A DNA stretch of 64,000 nucleotides from Nitrososphaerota archaeon (GCA_029785235.1 JAFMAA010000004.1:1-64000); one strand, 5' to 3'. Counted from the stretch's first letter, positions 23,536 to 32,678 are shown. The notes: a model not told the origin generated them from the letters alone. Program-made: numbers and translations.

Positions 23536-25034
23536 CTCTTCGATGACTCTGTGAGGGAGGAGATAGCGATGGCCTCTGCGGCCGTGGGGAATATTGTTGG
23601 GGAGGCCGCGAGCGCTCGCGCTCTTTCCAGTGCCAAGCCTGCCCCTTCTAGGAGGCCATCCGCTCCTGGAATCCTGGCTAGCGCCCTCGCTAGGTCTTGG
23701 GTCCACCACTCGGAGACGTAGGGGGATGGCTGTAGTGGCTTGTTGTTCTCTAGAAAGTCCCCGTAACTGATGAGGACGTCGCCGAGGTCGATGACCTTGG
23801 ACAGGGCGTCGTGTATCTCCTCCGCTTGGGCCACGGTGTTCACCCTGACCACGCTTCCGTCTTTCGTCAGGATGGTGGGCCCCTCGATCGAGTCGACGAA
23901 GGCTATGGTGGCTGCCTTCCCTGGTAGGTCGACCTTCACCTGGGTCCCGGTGACCACCGGATAATCGAGCAGGGTTGCCACCGCAGGGTGAATCCCAATG
24001 GTCGAGAGGCCGGTGTTAATCGACCTGCCGTAACGGAGCCGAAACCCCCCCTTGCTCCTCGGCATAGACAGGACGGCCCTCCCTGAGATTACCTCTTCAA
24101 AGTGGGCGCCCGCCTTCTCCGTCTCGTTCGTGGTTTGTTGCGTTCCCCCTTTGATCTGGGCGAGGAACTCCCAGCCGGTTATGTTGAGGCTCGAGAGCTT
24201 CTTTGAAAGCTTGTGGGCGCGGCCGATTACCCCGTCGTTGAGCACCCTGAGCGCTCCGCCGCGCAGCCTGTCCGTGGCGACCCGTTTCAGGTTCCGATGG
24301 ACCACCACCTCGACGGGGTCTGTCTCTATTCCGTCGATTTCTACTGGGAGGTTTGATATGGCGCGCCTGATGTCGTCGTCGGTGACCTTGTACTGGAAGT
24401 TGCCGACGTCACGCTCATAGATTCTGAGCTCTTCGGCGAAGCGGTCTATCTCCTCCTGGCGGGCGCGGTAGTTGCTCAGGCCGAGCTTCTTAGCCGTCGC
24501 GTCCGCTATCACTAGTGAGAAACCGGCCTCGGTCCCGCCCGCGGACCTCATCGGTCCGGCGTAGGAGACGGATGCGTAGTCGCTGTTGTCATCGTTCTGC
24601 TTTATCGTGACCCCCGAGATTCCTTCTAGGGGCGCAACGGTAACCCCGTCGGTCATCACAGCGAGGCCGGCCCTGACGCCGTAGCTGAGCGCTTCGTGCC
24701 TTTCGAGGACCCCGAACTTCCCCAGTGCGATTTCCTGCGATATTGTAAGAGCTGCCCTCTCCTTGGATGTGGTATGAAGGAGTTCGCGGAGCCGGTCAAC
24801 CAGACCCTCGAATTGGTCCAGGCGGAGCATTTGATTGACCCTGTCTGCTAGGTCGAAGACGGTTTTACTTTCCACCACCCCGACCGGATCGTGCCCGACC
24901 AGTCTCGCGGCCGAAGCCGTCCTGTGAGCCGCTTGGTATTGCGAAAGGATGTCACGATAGTACGAGTCGAGGTGGCCCGGAAACGGGGCGAGGGTCTTGG
25001 CTCGGTCCCAGGCGAGGTCAGCAGAGAAGGACAT
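23478..25034 (-). CDS. DNA polymerase D large subunit DP2, N-terminal half only (truncated)
   Basis: PolD is the archaeal replicative polymerase, and DP2 carries the polymerase site. Conserved DP2 blocks are clear: VTVAPLEGI, YAGPMRSAGGTE, DRLRGGAL, GGFRLRYGRS, IHPAVATLLDYPVVTGTQ, DGSVVRV, YGDFLENN and YVSEWW. The family is usually over 1,000 residues. Here recognisable sequence stops near residue 488 (position 23570), before the expected PLHP block and before the catalytic barrels. The last 30 residues derive from element I: 12 from the 43-bp repeat and 18 from the integrase end. A truncated DP2 would be inactive, so either the rest lies elsewhere, only some cells carry this join, or the join is chimeric. 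Confidence 0.9.
   Translation of the reverse strand: MSFSADLAWDRAKTLAPFPGHLDSYYRDILSQYQAAHRTASAARLVGHDPVGVVESKTVFDLADRVNQMLRLDQFEGLVDRLRELLHTTSKERAALTISQEIALGKFGVLERHEALSYGVRAGLAVMTDGVTVAPLEGISGVTIKQNDDNSDYASVSYAGPMRSAGGTEAGFSLVIADATAKKLGLSNYRARQEEIDRFAEELRIYERDVGNFQYKVTDDDIRRAISNLPVEIDGIETDPVEVVVHRNLKRVATDRLRGGALRVLNDGVIGRAHKLSKKLSSLNITGWEFLAQIKGGTQQTTNETEKAGAHFEEVISGRAVLSMPRSKGGFRLRYGRSINTGLSTIGIHPAVATLLDYPVVTGTQVKVDLPGKAATIAFVDSIEGPTILTKDGSVVRVNTVAQAEEIHDALSKVIDLGDVLISYGDFLENNKPLQPSPYVSEWWTQDLARALARIPGADGLLEGAGLALERARALAASPTIFPTAAEAIAISSLTESSKSIGFWDEDKAAMKPYVEGW
23527..23569 (+). repeat. 43-bp direct repeat at the DP2 junction
   Basis: Copy of 20855-20897 lying between the 77-bp repeat and recognisable DP2 sequence. 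It overlaps the 77-bp repeat by nine bases and may share about eight bases (gatagcga) with native DP2. The join thus looks like two successive microhomology junctions. Confidence 0.9.
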
Positions 25035-25264
25035 CCGTCATGCGGGACACCGAGATGGTCTTAAGGACTGCGCGCCACGGCGTGGCCCGCCTGGTTGGTG
25101 GAAGTTGGTCGCTGCGATGCGAGGAGTGCGCCAATCGCAAGTTAGAAGGGGCCGCGGCTTCGTTCATGGTGGAAGACCGTACGCGGTCTGTAGGGCGCCT
25201 CCAGCCTCGTGAAGAGCCCTCGACGGGCTCGAGACTTGGGAGGAACCCCGGGGCGAGGGAGATT
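25035..25264. other. Intergenic gap between DP2 and PolB genes
   Basis: 230 bases with no convincing gene. It should hold the DP2 promoter, but no clear TATA box was picked out. Confidence 0.4.
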
Positions 25265-27553
25265 CTATTCTGAGAGTTGGGGCTGCGAAGCCGATAAGCT
25301 GGTGAGCGGCAGGCTCATGTCCCTCTCGTAGAGGGACATCAGTCCCTCTGAGGTGCATCGCCCGTCGAAGGGCTCCAGTACCGACGAGCACGTCTCGGCC
25401 AAGAGTCTGATGTAGCGCCCGGCGTCATATCTCGTCTGGTCGTCGACCATATCGAGGGGGATCGCCCTCTTCGAGTCCTTCCCCTTATAGTCTGTTATGA
25501 CATACCGTACCCCCTCGCCAGCGTGCAGTGATGCCCCCTCGGCGACCAGTTGCTTGCGCGCCGCCTGCTGGACCGTCATTGTGGTGTACTCCCCCGGTGC
25601 TTTCGAGAGATTCGAGGTGAAGGCCAAATCAGAGGCCGGCGTTTCATGCCTCTCGAGGGCCCTGGCATATCCTAGGAATATTTTGATGCACTTGGGAATG
25701 CTGGCTTGGGCCTCGGCCACCGAGTCGGCGTGGGCCAAGACCTTCAGGACGCCCATTTGGCACTCCTTGAACGCCTCCGGTGTGTCGTGGCGGCGGGCCT
25801 CGACCCCCCTGACCTTCAGGTCGCCGTTCCTGTAGGCGCCAAAGTATCTGTTGAGGATGGGGAGCTCGGCATCGACCTTCGACGGGAGGAAAGCCACCCA
25901 CTTGTAGACTCCTTCGAATGATGTGGCGAAACCTGTCCCCGTTTCGATTGCCTCCTTGAGGCCAAGGAAATCGACTTCCTCGGCCCCGCCCTTCCTGACC
26001 CACAGGGAGTCTATGATACCGTGTATCACCTCGAAGCCTTTGTTCTCTGCAATCCTGGCCGCGTCAATCAGGATTTTTCTATCCCAGGCGCACACTGCGA
26101 TGTGGGCGTCTATGCGCCCGAACTTTGCGTTGCTGAAACCGAGATACCCGAATGTGGTCACCCCCAGCCATTTGAGGGCGGCCTGTCTGGCGTTGTACCT
26201 TTCACGAACCCCTTTGTCCGCCTCGGCGTCTCTGAGTTCCTTGTAGCGGAGCCTCTTCTTCACTATGACCTCTATCGCGAGTGGGACAACCCCCTTCTTT
26301 CTGCACACGTTCCAGCCGAGCTCGGGGACCCTGTTATTGGAATCGGGGCAGCAGGCGCACCTGACCGTCTCGGCTGAGATGTTTTTCCTGTACATTATGT
26401 TTGGGTAGAGGGCAGAAAAGTCCAGCTCCCCGACGCCTTCGTAGATGCCCACCCTCGGTTCGAATATGAATCCCCCCCGGTCGGCGGTCAGCAGTTCGCT
26501 CCTGTCCTTGAGGCGCTCCGCCAACGTGGGCTTCCAGGGGATGAGGAGCCCTATCTTGGACGCGTAGTAGAGCTGCAGGCTGGAGAGGGCCCTCCCGATG
26601 CTGGCCCTGCTTGCGGTGTGGAGGGGCATGCGGCAGGTCCTGCTGAGCTCGAAGAGCCCTTCGAACCCCGCCTCCGAGTAGACCAGCGATGAGTTGGTGT
26701 CGATGTGAACCCGGCCCCGGAGTTTTATGGCCGAGGGTTTGTAATGGATTTGACCGTAGCTGAAATATGAGGTGCCTGCCCTCAAAGGGAGTTTCATGAC
26801 CGCGTCGTCCCTGCCTAGGATGAAGTCGGCGATGACGCCGACCGCTTTGGCCTTCCTGATCAGATAGGGGAACAGGAATGTGTCTCCGTCGTTGGTCAGG
26901 ATAAGGTCAGGGTCGGCTTCGCGGACAGCCCTCGCCAGTGCGAGGAGTGTGTCGGCCTCGTTCCTGTCGTCTATTATGGTAGTGCCTTCGGCGTTCGTCA
27001 GCACCACCGATTCAATTCTGTCTGTGAGTCGCGGTAGCTTCCCACTCTTGGCCACTTCAACCTTGAGCTCGACCTTCCTCAGAGGAGGAATTGGATAGTC
27101 ATAAGTCCAGACGTCGTCTTCGAGCGTCCATTCCAGCGTATCACCCCTACGCTCCACCTCGCAGCGGGCAAGGGGGAAGAGGTCTTTCTCGTAGAGGTAG
27201 CTCTGGGCTGGTGGGACGTCCGCGTTGTAGAGCCTGAACATTCCGAAGGGTCCGAGTCGCTCTATCCGGCTGGCGACCTGTTGGATTCTCTTGGCGTCCC
27301 TGAGCTTCACCTCCAGGACCTCAGCCGCTGTGTTGTCGGTCACCCGCTCGCGCCTCTGGACGAGCCTGGTCCATGCTAATTCGTCGCAGAGTGTGTAGGT
27401 CGGGACAGTGAAGTTGGACCTGTTATCTGTCCCTATGAAGATCGATGGGGACCAGCTGTCGACCAGTCTGACTGCTTCGCCATCATCCTGTTTCAGCCAG
27501 ACGACCATCTCCCCAGGACCGTCGGGGTAGAGGTCAAGTATCCAGCCGCGCAT
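25265..27553 (-). CDS. Family B DNA polymerase with altered catalytic motifs
   Basis: 762 residues. Motif A (DFSALYPNIM, about residue 376) keeps its Asp. Motif B is KWLGVTTFGYLGF (about 468), where the usual Asn-Ser pair is missing. Motif C is HGIIDSLWV (about 513) instead of YGDTDS, so one of the two metal-binding Asp is lost. The 3'-5' exonuclease motifs are weak (LTNDGDTFLFPYL stands in for exo II). Family B polymerases with degenerate sites (PolB2-type) are known in archaea. This one may have low activity, a structural role, or use other ligands. It is the last gene of an operon with two small paralogues and a RecA-like protein. Confidence 0.85.
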   Translation of the reverse strand: MRGWILDLYPDGPGEMVVWLKQDDGEAVRLVDSWSPSIFIGTDNRSNFTVPTYTLCDELAWTRLVQRRERVTDNTAAEVLEVKLRDAKRIQQVASRIERLGPFGMFRLYNADVPPAQSYLYEKDLFPLARCEVERRGDTLEWTLEDDVWTYDYPIPPLRKVELKVEVAKSGKLPRLTDRIESVVLTNAEGTTIIDDRNEADTLLALARAVREADPDLILTNDGDTFLFPYLIRKAKAVGVIADFILGRDDAVMKLPLRAGTSYFSYGQIHYKPSAIKLRGRVHIDTNSSLVYSEAGFEGLFELSRTCRMPLHTASRASIGRALSSLQLYYASKIGLLIPWKPTLAERLKDRSELLTADRGGFIFEPRVGIYEGVGELDFSALYPNIMYRKNISAETVRCACCPDSNNRVPELGWNVCRKKGVVPLAIEVIVKKRLRYKELRDAEADKGVRERYNARQAALKWLGVTTFGYLGFSNAKFGRIDAHIAVCAWDRKILIDAARIAENKGFEVIHGIIDSLWVRKGGAEEVDFLGLKEAIETGTGFATSFEGVYKWVAFLPSKVDAELPILNRYFGAYRNGDLKVRGVEARRHDTPEAFKECQMGVLKVLAHADSVAEAQASIPKCIKIFLGYARALERHETPASDLAFTSNLSKAPGEYTTMTVQQAARKQLVAEGASLHAGEGVRYVITDYKGKDSKRAIPLDMVDDQTRYDAGRYIRLLAETCSSVLEPFDGRCTSEGLMSLYERDMSLPLTSLSASQPQLSE

Positions 27554-27800
27554 CTTTCGCCGCCTTCAGCCTCTCTACCTCGGCCGCCAGCCAGACTATC
27601 GTCTTGTGTTGCATGAGCACGAGGCTCATGAGTAGAGCCTCGGCAGGGAAAGGGGAATCTCTGGCCTGGATGGCTGGGAAATACTCGTAGCTGAGACCAA
27701 GCATCTCCTTGAAGAGCGCTTTGTCGTCTGCCCGGAGCGCGTCGGCGAAGCGCTGCCAGCTGTCCATCTCATCGGTAATTTCGGCGTCGGAGAGAGTCAA
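27534..27800 (-). CDS. Small helical protein, paralogue B of the PolB operon
   Basis: 88 residues. It aligns end to end with the neighbouring 85-residue protein (WQRFADALRADDKALFKEML against WRSFKKALPKEDKAAFDEML). The TTG start overlaps the previous stop (TTGA), and it overlaps polB by about 20 bases, so expression is coupled. Likely an accessory subunit; no characterised family recognised. Confidence 0.65.
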   Translation of the reverse strand: MTLSDAEITDEMDSWQRFADALRADDKALFKEMLGLSYEYFPAIQARDSPFPAEALLMSLVLMQHKTIVWLAAEVERLKAAKDARLDT

Positions 27801-28054
27801 GGGGCAGCCTCCCTCCTGACCGCCGCTGCGGTTCGAGTGAGGATCTTGTAGTGATGAAATATGATCGCCATGACCATCCCTTCGAATCTTGATGTCCTGA
27901 CCGCCGCTGACGAAGCCGACACGTATAGCCTCGCAGAGCTGAGCATTTCGTCGAAAGCCGCCTTGTCCTCCTTCGGGAGTGCTTTTTTGAACGACCTCCA
28001 TTCAGCCGCTTCCTGGGCCTCTGCTATCCGAAACGAAGGGACGGTGCGGCCCAT
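27797..28054 (-). CDS. Small helical protein, paralogue A of the PolB operon
   Basis: 85 residues, homologous to the next gene and presumably derived by tandem duplication. Its ATG overlaps the upstream stop (TGATG). The pair could form a heterodimer linking the RecA-like protein and the polymerase; this is inference from gene order. Confidence 0.65.
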   Translation of the reverse strand: MGRTVPSFRIAEAQEAAEWRSFKKALPKEDKAAFDEMLSSARLYVSASSAAVRTSRFEGMVMAIIFHHYKILTRTAAAVRREAAP

Positions 28055-29034
28055 CAGTGGAAGGCCTCTTTCCTCGTGGCCTTCAGCAACTGGCTCAGTT
28101 TGAAGGTGGAAGACTCGGAGAGCTCGTTCCTGCGCTCGAGCCTCTCCGCCCGGATGTTGTCCCCGTCGGCGGACATGGCAATCGTGGCGTCGGCCCACGA
28201 CATGACAGTGCTGTCGTGGGTGTTTGGCCTAGCCAAGGTCACGAACACCAGGGCGCGATTCTTCGTCGCCTTCAGCCCCTCCTGGATGGCGTCTAGAACC
28301 CGCCTCGCCTCCCTTTCTTCCATCTCGGGCTCGTTGAAAGTGCCAAGGATGTCAGATACGACCACGAGCTTCGCTCCGTGGTCTTCGACCGCGCGCGTCA
28401 GGTGCTCTGAGACGAGCGAGGCGAGCTGATAAAAGTTGAAGACGCGGCAGGAGGCCACCCTCCTCATGGCAGAGGTGGGCTTGAGGCCCTGCTGCCTCAC
28501 AAAGGATGAAAAGAGATACAGATCAGACTGGTTGCCTCCGTCTATGAAGACGGCGGCAGAGTCGAGCCCCCCTGATTCGATTGGGAGCTGGGCCCTGAAT
28601 GCGACCAGTTCTGCCACGAGTGATGATAGGGCCCCTCTGAGCACGACCAGCCGCTTCTCTGACAGGGGCCTCAGGAGAGAATCTAGTCCAGGGAGGCCGA
28701 GAGAGAAGTGGGGAATTGAGGATGCGCGCCTGAAGAGCGGCTCGACCTGACGCACCCCCGTGGCCTCCACGACCGCGTCAGACCACCCCTCCGGGATGGG
28801 AGCGAGCGTGCGTTCGGCGCTCTCTTCAAGGGGCCTACCACACCCCCTGCAGAGCCCGACCGGGAACACGTCCGGCCCCGAGCGCCGCCTTATTTCGAAG
28901 GCACGACAGCTGGAACAGTGGTAGACGAAACGCTTTCTGTTTCCAATCTCCTGCCCATAGAGATATTGGAGCCTAGTCATTGCGTGCCCGTGAAACGTCG
29001 CGTGGAATTTAACGTAGAGCTGGTGCGCGCCCAT
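28054..29034 (-). CDS. RecA/RadB-like protein lacking a P-loop, with zinc ribbon
   Basis: 326 residues. An N-terminal four-Cys ribbon (YHCSSC ... GLCRGCGRP, about residues 38-67) is followed by a RecA-fold domain. The opening (IPHFSLGLPGLDSLLRPL) and strands (KLVVVSDILG, ALVFVTLARP) match RadA/KaiC relatives. The expected GxxxxGKT is replaced by LRGALSSLV, so ATP binding is probably lost. Bacterial mutagenesis cassettes pair a RecA-like ImuA with a polymerase, an attractive parallel but only an analogy. The first ATG (29034) is kept; 28980 is possible. Confidence 0.7.
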   Translation of the reverse strand: MGAHQLYVKFHATFHGHAMTRLQYLYGQEIGNRKRFVYHCSSCRAFEIRRRSGPDVFPVGLCRGCGRPLEESAERTLAPIPEGWSDAVVEATGVRQVEPLFRRASSIPHFSLGLPGLDSLLRPLSEKRLVVLRGALSSLVAELVAFRAQLPIESGGLDSAAVFIDGGNQSDLYLFSSFVRQQGLKPTSAMRRVASCRVFNFYQLASLVSEHLTRAVEDHGAKLVVVSDILGTFNEPEMEEREARRVLDAIQEGLKATKNRALVFVTLARPNTHDSTVMSWADATIAMSADGDNIRAERLERRNELSESSTFKLSQLLKATRKEAFH

Positions 29035-29113
29035 TTTGGACGGAGGGAGGACGGCGAAAGTGGTTGGGGCTGATTCAACGTTATAAAGCGAAGCCGAGGC
29101 TCGCCGTGCCCGC

Positions 29114-29198
29114 GCGGGGGTCGCCCAGCCTGGTCAACGGCGTGAGGCTCAGGACCTCATCCCTTAGGGGTTCGAGGGTTCGAATCCCTCCCCCCGCA
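29114..29198 (+). tRNA. tRNA-Leu(CAG)
   Basis: Acceptor stem GCGGGGG pairs with CCCCCGC (29191-29197). The anticodon stem TGAGG/CCTCA encloses loop CTCAGGA with anticodon CAG (29150-29152). A long class II variable arm and the T arm GAGGG-TTCGAAT-CCCTC follow. No intron. Confidence 0.95.
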
Positions 29199-29413
29199 CT
29201 AGATCCAGGGGTTCGACCCTTTCGTGCTGCTTCGATAATAATCGGGAGCCCCGTTATGCCGCCATCCATGATGAAATGCCAAGCTTGCTGGGCTGCCCCG
29301 CCTTGTTCCTTGGCTGATACCAAAGGCCTGCGCTTGGGCTCTGGCGAGAGGGCCACGCTGGATGCTGCCTCCTCGCCTTCCGTTAAAAGAGAGGCATACA
29401 AGGGGAAAAGCAG

Positions 29414-30676
29414 ATGGGAGAGCGTGGTGACGCAGGAACTTTTGCGGCGGCGCTGGTCCGGGACAGCCTCGGGCTGCCTTCAGGCTCGCTGAAGGGATCA
29501 GACCTGCCTCGGAGGCTCGTCTCCGAAATCGAATCGACCATGCGAGGAAGAGAGCCCAAGAATATGGAGCGGCTCTTGCTGGAGGAGAGAATTGCCGCCC
29601 TCCTGCCGAGAATCGAACGTGACTCCCTCGAGTCTGACGGGTACTTCGTCAGGAAGGAGCGGTGGCCGTCGGGGGCGGAGTTCGCAGTGGCCCTCACCCA
29701 TGATGTCGACAACATAAGCAGACCCTGGGCGCACATACTGAAGATACAAGATAGATTCGACCCGCATGAAGTGGACCTGGCACGACGGGGTCGCCTCTCT
29801 CTCTACAACAACCTGCGCTACATTGCAGAGCGGGAGAGAGAGGCTGGATTCAGGTCGAGCTTCTACCTGATGTCTGCCAACTATCCCCTCGGTGAACTGA
29901 AAGGGGAAACGGAACGCCTGTTGGCTGGAGGATGGGACGTCGGCCTTCATGGCGACTTTGGGACACACGCCTCCCTGGCGCGGATGAAGAGGGCGGTAGC
30001 CGACTTCAGGGATGGGCTCGGGTTCAAGCCAGGCGGGGTAAGAGAGCATTATCTGAAGTTCGACTATGCGAGATCGTGGCAAGTGATGGATGCAGCAGGA
30101 TTCGACTACGACACCACGGTGGGCAACACCGACAGGCTCGGGTTCAGGCTTGGGCTGACGACCCCGTTCCACCCCCCCGATGCCAGATGGCGGCCGTTGA
30201 GACTGTTGGAGCTCCCCCTTTCGCTCATGGACACGACGCTGTGGGGATATCTTCACAGATCTGAAGAGGGAGGAATGCAGGACGTGCTCCGCTCTCTGGG
30301 GATGGTCAGTCGCGTCGGCGGACTGTTCACCCTTCTCTGGCACCAAGAGGCAGTGCGAATGAGGGGAGGGAGGACATATTGGAAAGTGCTCGATGTTTTG
30401 GGTAGGATGCGAAAACGGTGTTTTGTGGGGTCAGGGGCTGATGTTTCGCGGTGGTGGAAGGGCCGAGAAGTAGCGCTGAAGGCCACCGGCAGCCTGATTA
30501 CTCTTGGTTCTCGGCCTCCCAGAGGGTTGACGTTGAGCCTCGGAGTGAAGAAGGGGCTGAGGATTAAGGTCATCCGTGGCTCTTTCCTGAAAGTCAAGGG
30601 GCAGATAGGAGAGCCCTTCGACAGGTATCGCGTGGTGCCCAATGATCGGGGTTTCGAGCTCGAGGTGTTGAAGTGA
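29414..30676 (+). CDS. Polysaccharide deacetylase-family protein
   Basis: 420 residues. NodB-fold motifs: THDVDN with the metal/catalytic Asp pair, and GLHGDFGTH carrying the metal-binding His residues. FDYDTTVGN and a later LLWHQE match the remaining conserved blocks. Enzymes of this fold remove N-acetyl or related groups from surface sugars. The next gene overlaps by GTGA and encodes an ATP-grasp ligase. The pair may modify an extracellular glycan or glycolipid; the substrate is unknown. Confidence 0.8.
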   Translation: MGERGDAGTFAAALVRDSLGLPSGSLKGSDLPRRLVSEIESTMRGREPKNMERLLLEERIAALLPRIERDSLESDGYFVRKERWPSGAEFAVALTHDVDNISRPWAHILKIQDRFDPHEVDLARRGRLSLYNNLRYIAEREREAGFRSSFYLMSANYPLGELKGETERLLAGGWDVGLHGDFGTHASLARMKRAVADFRDGLGFKPGGVREHYLKFDYARSWQVMDAAGFDYDTTVGNTDRLGFRLGLTTPFHPPDARWRPLRLLELPLSLMDTTLWGYLHRSEEGGMQDVLRSLGMVSRVGGLFTLLWHQEAVRMRGGRTYWKVLDVLGRMRKRCFVGSGADVSRWWKGREVALKATGSLITLGSRPPRGLTLSLGVKKGLRIKVIRGSFLKVKGQIGEPFDRYRVVPNDRGFELEVLK

Positions 30677-31761
30677 CCAAACGTGTTCTGGTGACCGGGG
30701 CTGGAGGGCTGGCAGGGGTGAACTTCGCCCGGGCTCTTCGTATCTCGTCGATGCGTTACTACCTCATAGGGACAGACTTCAGCCGATATCACATACTCTA
30801 TCCTGATGTCGATGCCAGGTATCTCACCCCCCGGCACAGTGACAGATTATTCGTCTCCCGCCTATCCGAGATAGTGAAGAAGGAGCGAGTCGATTTTGTG
30901 CACCCCCAGCCGTCGAGCGAGGCGTACGTCATATCGGCGAAGCGGAAATCCATCCCGTGTCGGACCCTCCTTCCTCCAACTAGTGTGATGCGGGTCGGCC
31001 AAGACAAATTGCTCTCCCAGGAGAAACTGGAGGCGGCAGGCATCCCCGTGGCCAGGACGGCCGAAGTCTTAGGACGCCAGGATGTGAAGCGGGCCTTCTC
31101 GATGATGCCCTCGCCCCTCTGGGTAAGGGCCAGACATGGAGCAGGAGGGAGGTTGAGCCTGCTCTGCAAGAGCGCCGCCGAAGCACAGCTCTGGATCGGC
31201 CTCTGGGTAGCCCGTGGAAACAGGTATGATGAGTTCGTCGTACAGGAGTACCTTCCCGGCAGGAACATCGCCTGGGACAGCGTCTGGTATGAAGGCAATC
31301 TCGTCACTTCCTACTCTCGTGAACGCCTCGAATATCCCTTCAAGCATGTATCCCCTTCGGGAATCACTGGGACCCCCTCTGTGTCCAGGACTGTCCACGA
31401 CAGGGCGGTGAACAAGGTAGGGGAGCTAGCGGTCAGAGTGATTGACCCTTGCCCTAGTGGGGCATACTCGGTCGACATCAAGGAGTCGGTGGACGGGCGG
31501 CCCTGCGTGACCGAGGTAGATCCTGGTAAGTTCCATTCCACTATGCCGCTGTGGGGATATATCGCGGTCAAGCATTTGCGCCTCCCGGAGTACGCGAACC
31601 TTGCAGACGTCTATGTGAGGCTCGGCCTCGGACAGGAGCTCAGAGACGCCCCTCCCAAGACCGACCTGATTCCTGACGGCTACTACCTCCTCAGGGACAT
31701 GGATGTGGGGGCTTACTTGTGGAGGGAGGAAGATGGGATGAAGAAAGAGAAGATCCTGTGA
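30673..31761 (+). CDS. ATP-grasp ligase (carbamoyl-phosphate-synthase-like/PylC-like)
   Basis: 362 residues. The N-terminal Rossmann loop VTGAGGLAGVNFARAL is followed by an ATP-grasp domain, with PLWVRARHGAGGRLS as the ATP-binding segment and FVVQEYLPGRNIAWD as the hinge. A later VTEVDPGKFHST holds metal ligands. ATP-grasp enzymes join a carboxylate to an amine, thiol or similar. Coupled to the deacetylase gene by overlap. The exact substrate cannot be read from sequence. Confidence 0.8.
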   Translation: MTKRVLVTGAGGLAGVNFARALRISSMRYYLIGTDFSRYHILYPDVDARYLTPRHSDRLFVSRLSEIVKKERVDFVHPQPSSEAYVISAKRKSIPCRTLLPPTSVMRVGQDKLLSQEKLEAAGIPVARTAEVLGRQDVKRAFSMMPSPLWVRARHGAGGRLSLLCKSAAEAQLWIGLWVARGNRYDEFVVQEYLPGRNIAWDSVWYEGNLVTSYSRERLEYPFKHVSPSGITGTPSVSRTVHDRAVNKVGELAVRVIDPCPSGAYSVDIKESVDGRPCVTEVDPGKFHSTMPLWGYIAVKHLRLPEYANLADVYVRLGLGQELRDAPPKTDLIPDGYYLLRDMDVGAYLWREEDGMKKEKIL

Positions 31762-31911
31762 CGGGACGGGGTCCCTCGAGTGGGGTTTTCGGTGTCGCCC
31801 TGGTCTTTCATCGCTTGAGAGAGGCGTTGTCCACTTCGGGGGTTTCGTTTGGCAACAGAAGGGAAAGCGCCTGTTTCTGATTAGAGACACAAAGACCGGG
31901 TTCTTACCAAG

Positions 31912-32283
31912 TCATGCGGCCTGAGGGGCGGCTGGTGGCGATTGCAGGGCCTGGATGGGCGGGGGAGGCTTAGGGGCAGGTTTCCCTGTTATGGTTGAAT
32001 AGGCCGCCCAGCCTTGGGCCGTCAGGTGGTACCTTGCCGGGTTCCCGAAGAGGTCAACTCTGTATTCCACGAAGCCGAGTGATGTGAGCTGCCTAACCGC
32101 CCAGAGTGTGGTCCATTCAGAGCTCTCGTGGATGGCGTCGTCCAGCTCTGGGTTGCTCGTCCCCTCTTTACTCTTGGCCATGGCGTCCAAGGCATCCATA
32201 AGGTGGGGCGAAGACGCCACCCTCCCCAGTACCTTCCGCTGACCATTGGGGTCGGCGGGCCAAACCCACAGGCCCTTCAGCAT
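31912..32283 (-). CDS. Winged-helix DNA-binding protein
   Basis: 123 residues. The pattern RKVLGRVASSPHLMDALDAM ... WAVRQLTSLGFVEY ... ARYHLTAQGW matches winged-helix regulators. A Pro/Ala-rich tail (PKPPPPIQ) follows. Probably a transcription regulator; targets unknown. Confidence 0.7.
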   Translation of the reverse strand: MLKGLWVWPADPNGQRKVLGRVASSPHLMDALDAMAKSKEGTSNPELDDAIHESSEWTTLWAVRQLTSLGFVEYRVDLFGNPARYHLTAQGWAAYSTITGKPAPKPPPPIQALQSPPAAPQAA

Positions 32284-32398
32284 GAAGGTAGCCGATTTGG
32301 CGTCGGTTCATAAATCCTGCGCGGCGCGATTTAATTGCGTTCACGAGGTTATCAACTGTTTTTAGTTTTGTCAAAGAAGTAAACCGTTGAACACTGCG

Positions 32399-32677
32399 AT
32401 GGCGGAAACCATGGAAGTGGTAACCGAATATGCTGACCAGAGGACAGAGCTCGAGGAGAGGATTAGGTCTCTCGAGGCCGAAAAGGCCTCGCTCCTTGCT
32501 GACGTCGCATCCCTGAAGGAGAAGATAGCCGCCTTCGAGTTGGAGAAGTCTGCCAACGCCCTAGAAAGCGAGGTGCAGGCCCTCCGGACGGAAAAGGCGG
32601 TCCTGGAAGAGAAGGCTGCGTCATACGAAGCGGAAGCCGGATACACCCTCCCGCCCATCGGGACCGAGGGAATCTAG
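32399..32677 (+). CDS. Coiled-coil protein
   Basis: 92 residues almost entirely heptad-repeat helix, rich in Glu, Lys, Ala and Leu. ATG at 32399 is used; a TTG at 32387 is in frame. Convergent with the next gene. No enzymatic motif. Confidence 0.65.
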   Translation: MAETMEVVTEYADQRTELEERIRSLEAEKASLLADVASLKEKIAAFELEKSANALESEVQALRTEKAVLEEKAASYEAEAGYTLPPIGTEGI

Positions 32678-32678
32678 G

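Larger units (their letters stand above)
1..23569. mobile_element. Element I: circular virus-like integrative element
   Basis: A block of mostly unrecognised genes lies between the window start and the truncated DP2 gene. It holds a tyrosine recombinase, an ATPase of HerA/FtsK type, about a dozen membrane or secreted proteins, a giant surface protein, two cytosine methyltransferases and a long run of overlapping mini-genes. Bases 1-77 recur exactly at 23459-23535, so the unit closes as a 23,458 bp circle. No major capsid protein, replicase or family B polymerase was recognised, so calling it a virus rather than a plasmid is inference from the packaging-type ATPase and the surface proteins. 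Confidence 0.8.

Noticed and set aside
23478..25034. Intein in DP2 as the cause of the break
   Set aside because: DP2 often hosts inteins, but no Hint-domain start (Cys/Ser block A) or splice junction is visible; the extra sequence is copied from element I.
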